Assembly (NCBI GenBank): GCA_025929455.1
Contig: JAICMB010000180.1
Span: 1-6,796, forward strand
DNA: 6,796 bases
Direction: 5' to 3'
Origin: Bryobacteraceae bacterium
GTDB lineage: Bacteria; Acidobacteriota; Terriglobia; Bryobacterales; Bryobacteraceae
A model generated the notes under the pieces. The model was given only the letters and a program-made list of their open reading frames with translations, was not told where the DNA came from and did not search any database. This document shows, in pieces, positions 6,512-6,796 of this stretch. How positions within the stretch are numbered: the stretch's first letter is position 1; each line of letters begins with the position of its first letter. The translations under genes and the position numbers were made by a program.

Positions 6512-6796
6512 ATGGTGCGTTACTTCAAACGAGCGTGGCTTTGGTTCGACGACCTCACCGGGTTTTCGCAATCGCTCGGTCCGATGATGTCGCATCCGGT
6601 GCCGCCGGCGCGCAGGACGCGCTGGTTCTATGTGTTCGGCAGCGCGACGCTGTTTGTCTTCCTCGTGCAGGTGGTCACCGGCATAGCCCTGGCGAGTGCA
6701 TACGCGAGCGGTTCCGGACAAGCCTATGACAGTCTGCGCTTCATCACCGATAATCCTGTCGGCAGAGTCATTCGCGGAATACACTACTTCGGCGCA
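6512..6796 (+). CDS. Cytochrome b (bc-complex type) N-terminal part, 3'-truncated
   Basis: The first 95 residues of a cytochrome b of the bc1/b6f family (QcrB/PetB type; called NarC in haloarchaeal nar clusters). This subunit oxidises quinol at the outer Qo site, passing one electron to a Rieske centre and one across the membrane through two b haems. Seen here: an amphipathic N-terminus with FDDLTG (12-17), HPVPP (28-32) leading into the first helix (about 38-60, WFYVFGSATLFVFLVQVVTG), then AYDSLRFI and RGIHYFGA at the edge. H91 in that last motif fits the first haem-ligand histidine of helix B. The ATG at 6512 is the only good start; an in-frame TAG lies at 6494-6496. The Shine-Dalgarno is weak (GATAGAG directly before the ATG). 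Whether it is a short b6-type or full-length cytochrome b, and whether a cytochrome c gene follows, cannot be seen. Confidence 0.92.
   Translation, partial: MVRYFKRAWLWFDDLTGFSQSLGPMMSHPVPPARRTRWFYVFGSATLFVFLVQVVTGIALASAYASGSGQAYDSLRFITDNPVGRVIRGIHYFGA

Overview
The window is about 6.8 kb of GC-rich bacterial DNA. Every gene is on the + strand and belongs to a membrane-bound respiratory nitrate reductase cluster. The order is narG (5' end outside the window), narH, narJ, a narI gene fused in frame to a Rieske iron-sulfur domain, a gap of about 330 bp with two palindromes, and the first 95 codons of a bc-type cytochrome b (cut by the 3' edge). No tRNA, rRNA, CRISPR array or transposase is visible.

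How the parts work together: NarG (Mo-bisMGD catalytic subunit) and NarH (four Fe-S clusters) form the nitrate-reducing unit. NarJ is its assembly chaperone. The NarI part carries all four haem-ligating histidines of the quinol-oxidising di-haem anchor. The unusual element is a C-terminal extension of about 175 residues on NarI. It has a twin-arginine-like motif, a sixth membrane helix and a complete Rieske [2Fe-2S] domain. The next gene is the cytochrome b that a Rieske protein normally works with in a bc complex. The locus therefore appears to join a Nar enzyme physically and genetically to a cytochrome bc-type quinol oxidase. Separate Rieske and cytochrome b genes next to narGH are known from haloarchaeal nar clusters (narB/narC), but here the Rieske domain is covalently part of NarI.

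Expression: narG-narH-narJ-narI is tightly packed, with gaps of 16 nt and 1 nt and then a 43-nt overlap, which suggests one translationally coupled transcript. The cytochrome b gene is set apart by the palindrome-bearing gap and may be expressed at a different level.

Organism: no marker gene allows a firm assignment. The GC content, the Nar plus Rieske/cytochrome b arrangement and the REP-like intergenic palindromes are compatible with an environmental lineage such as Acidobacteriota, but this is a low-confidence guess. Nitrate reduction is the default reading. The reverse reaction (nitrite oxidation by a NarGH-like enzyme) cannot be excluded from sequence alone.
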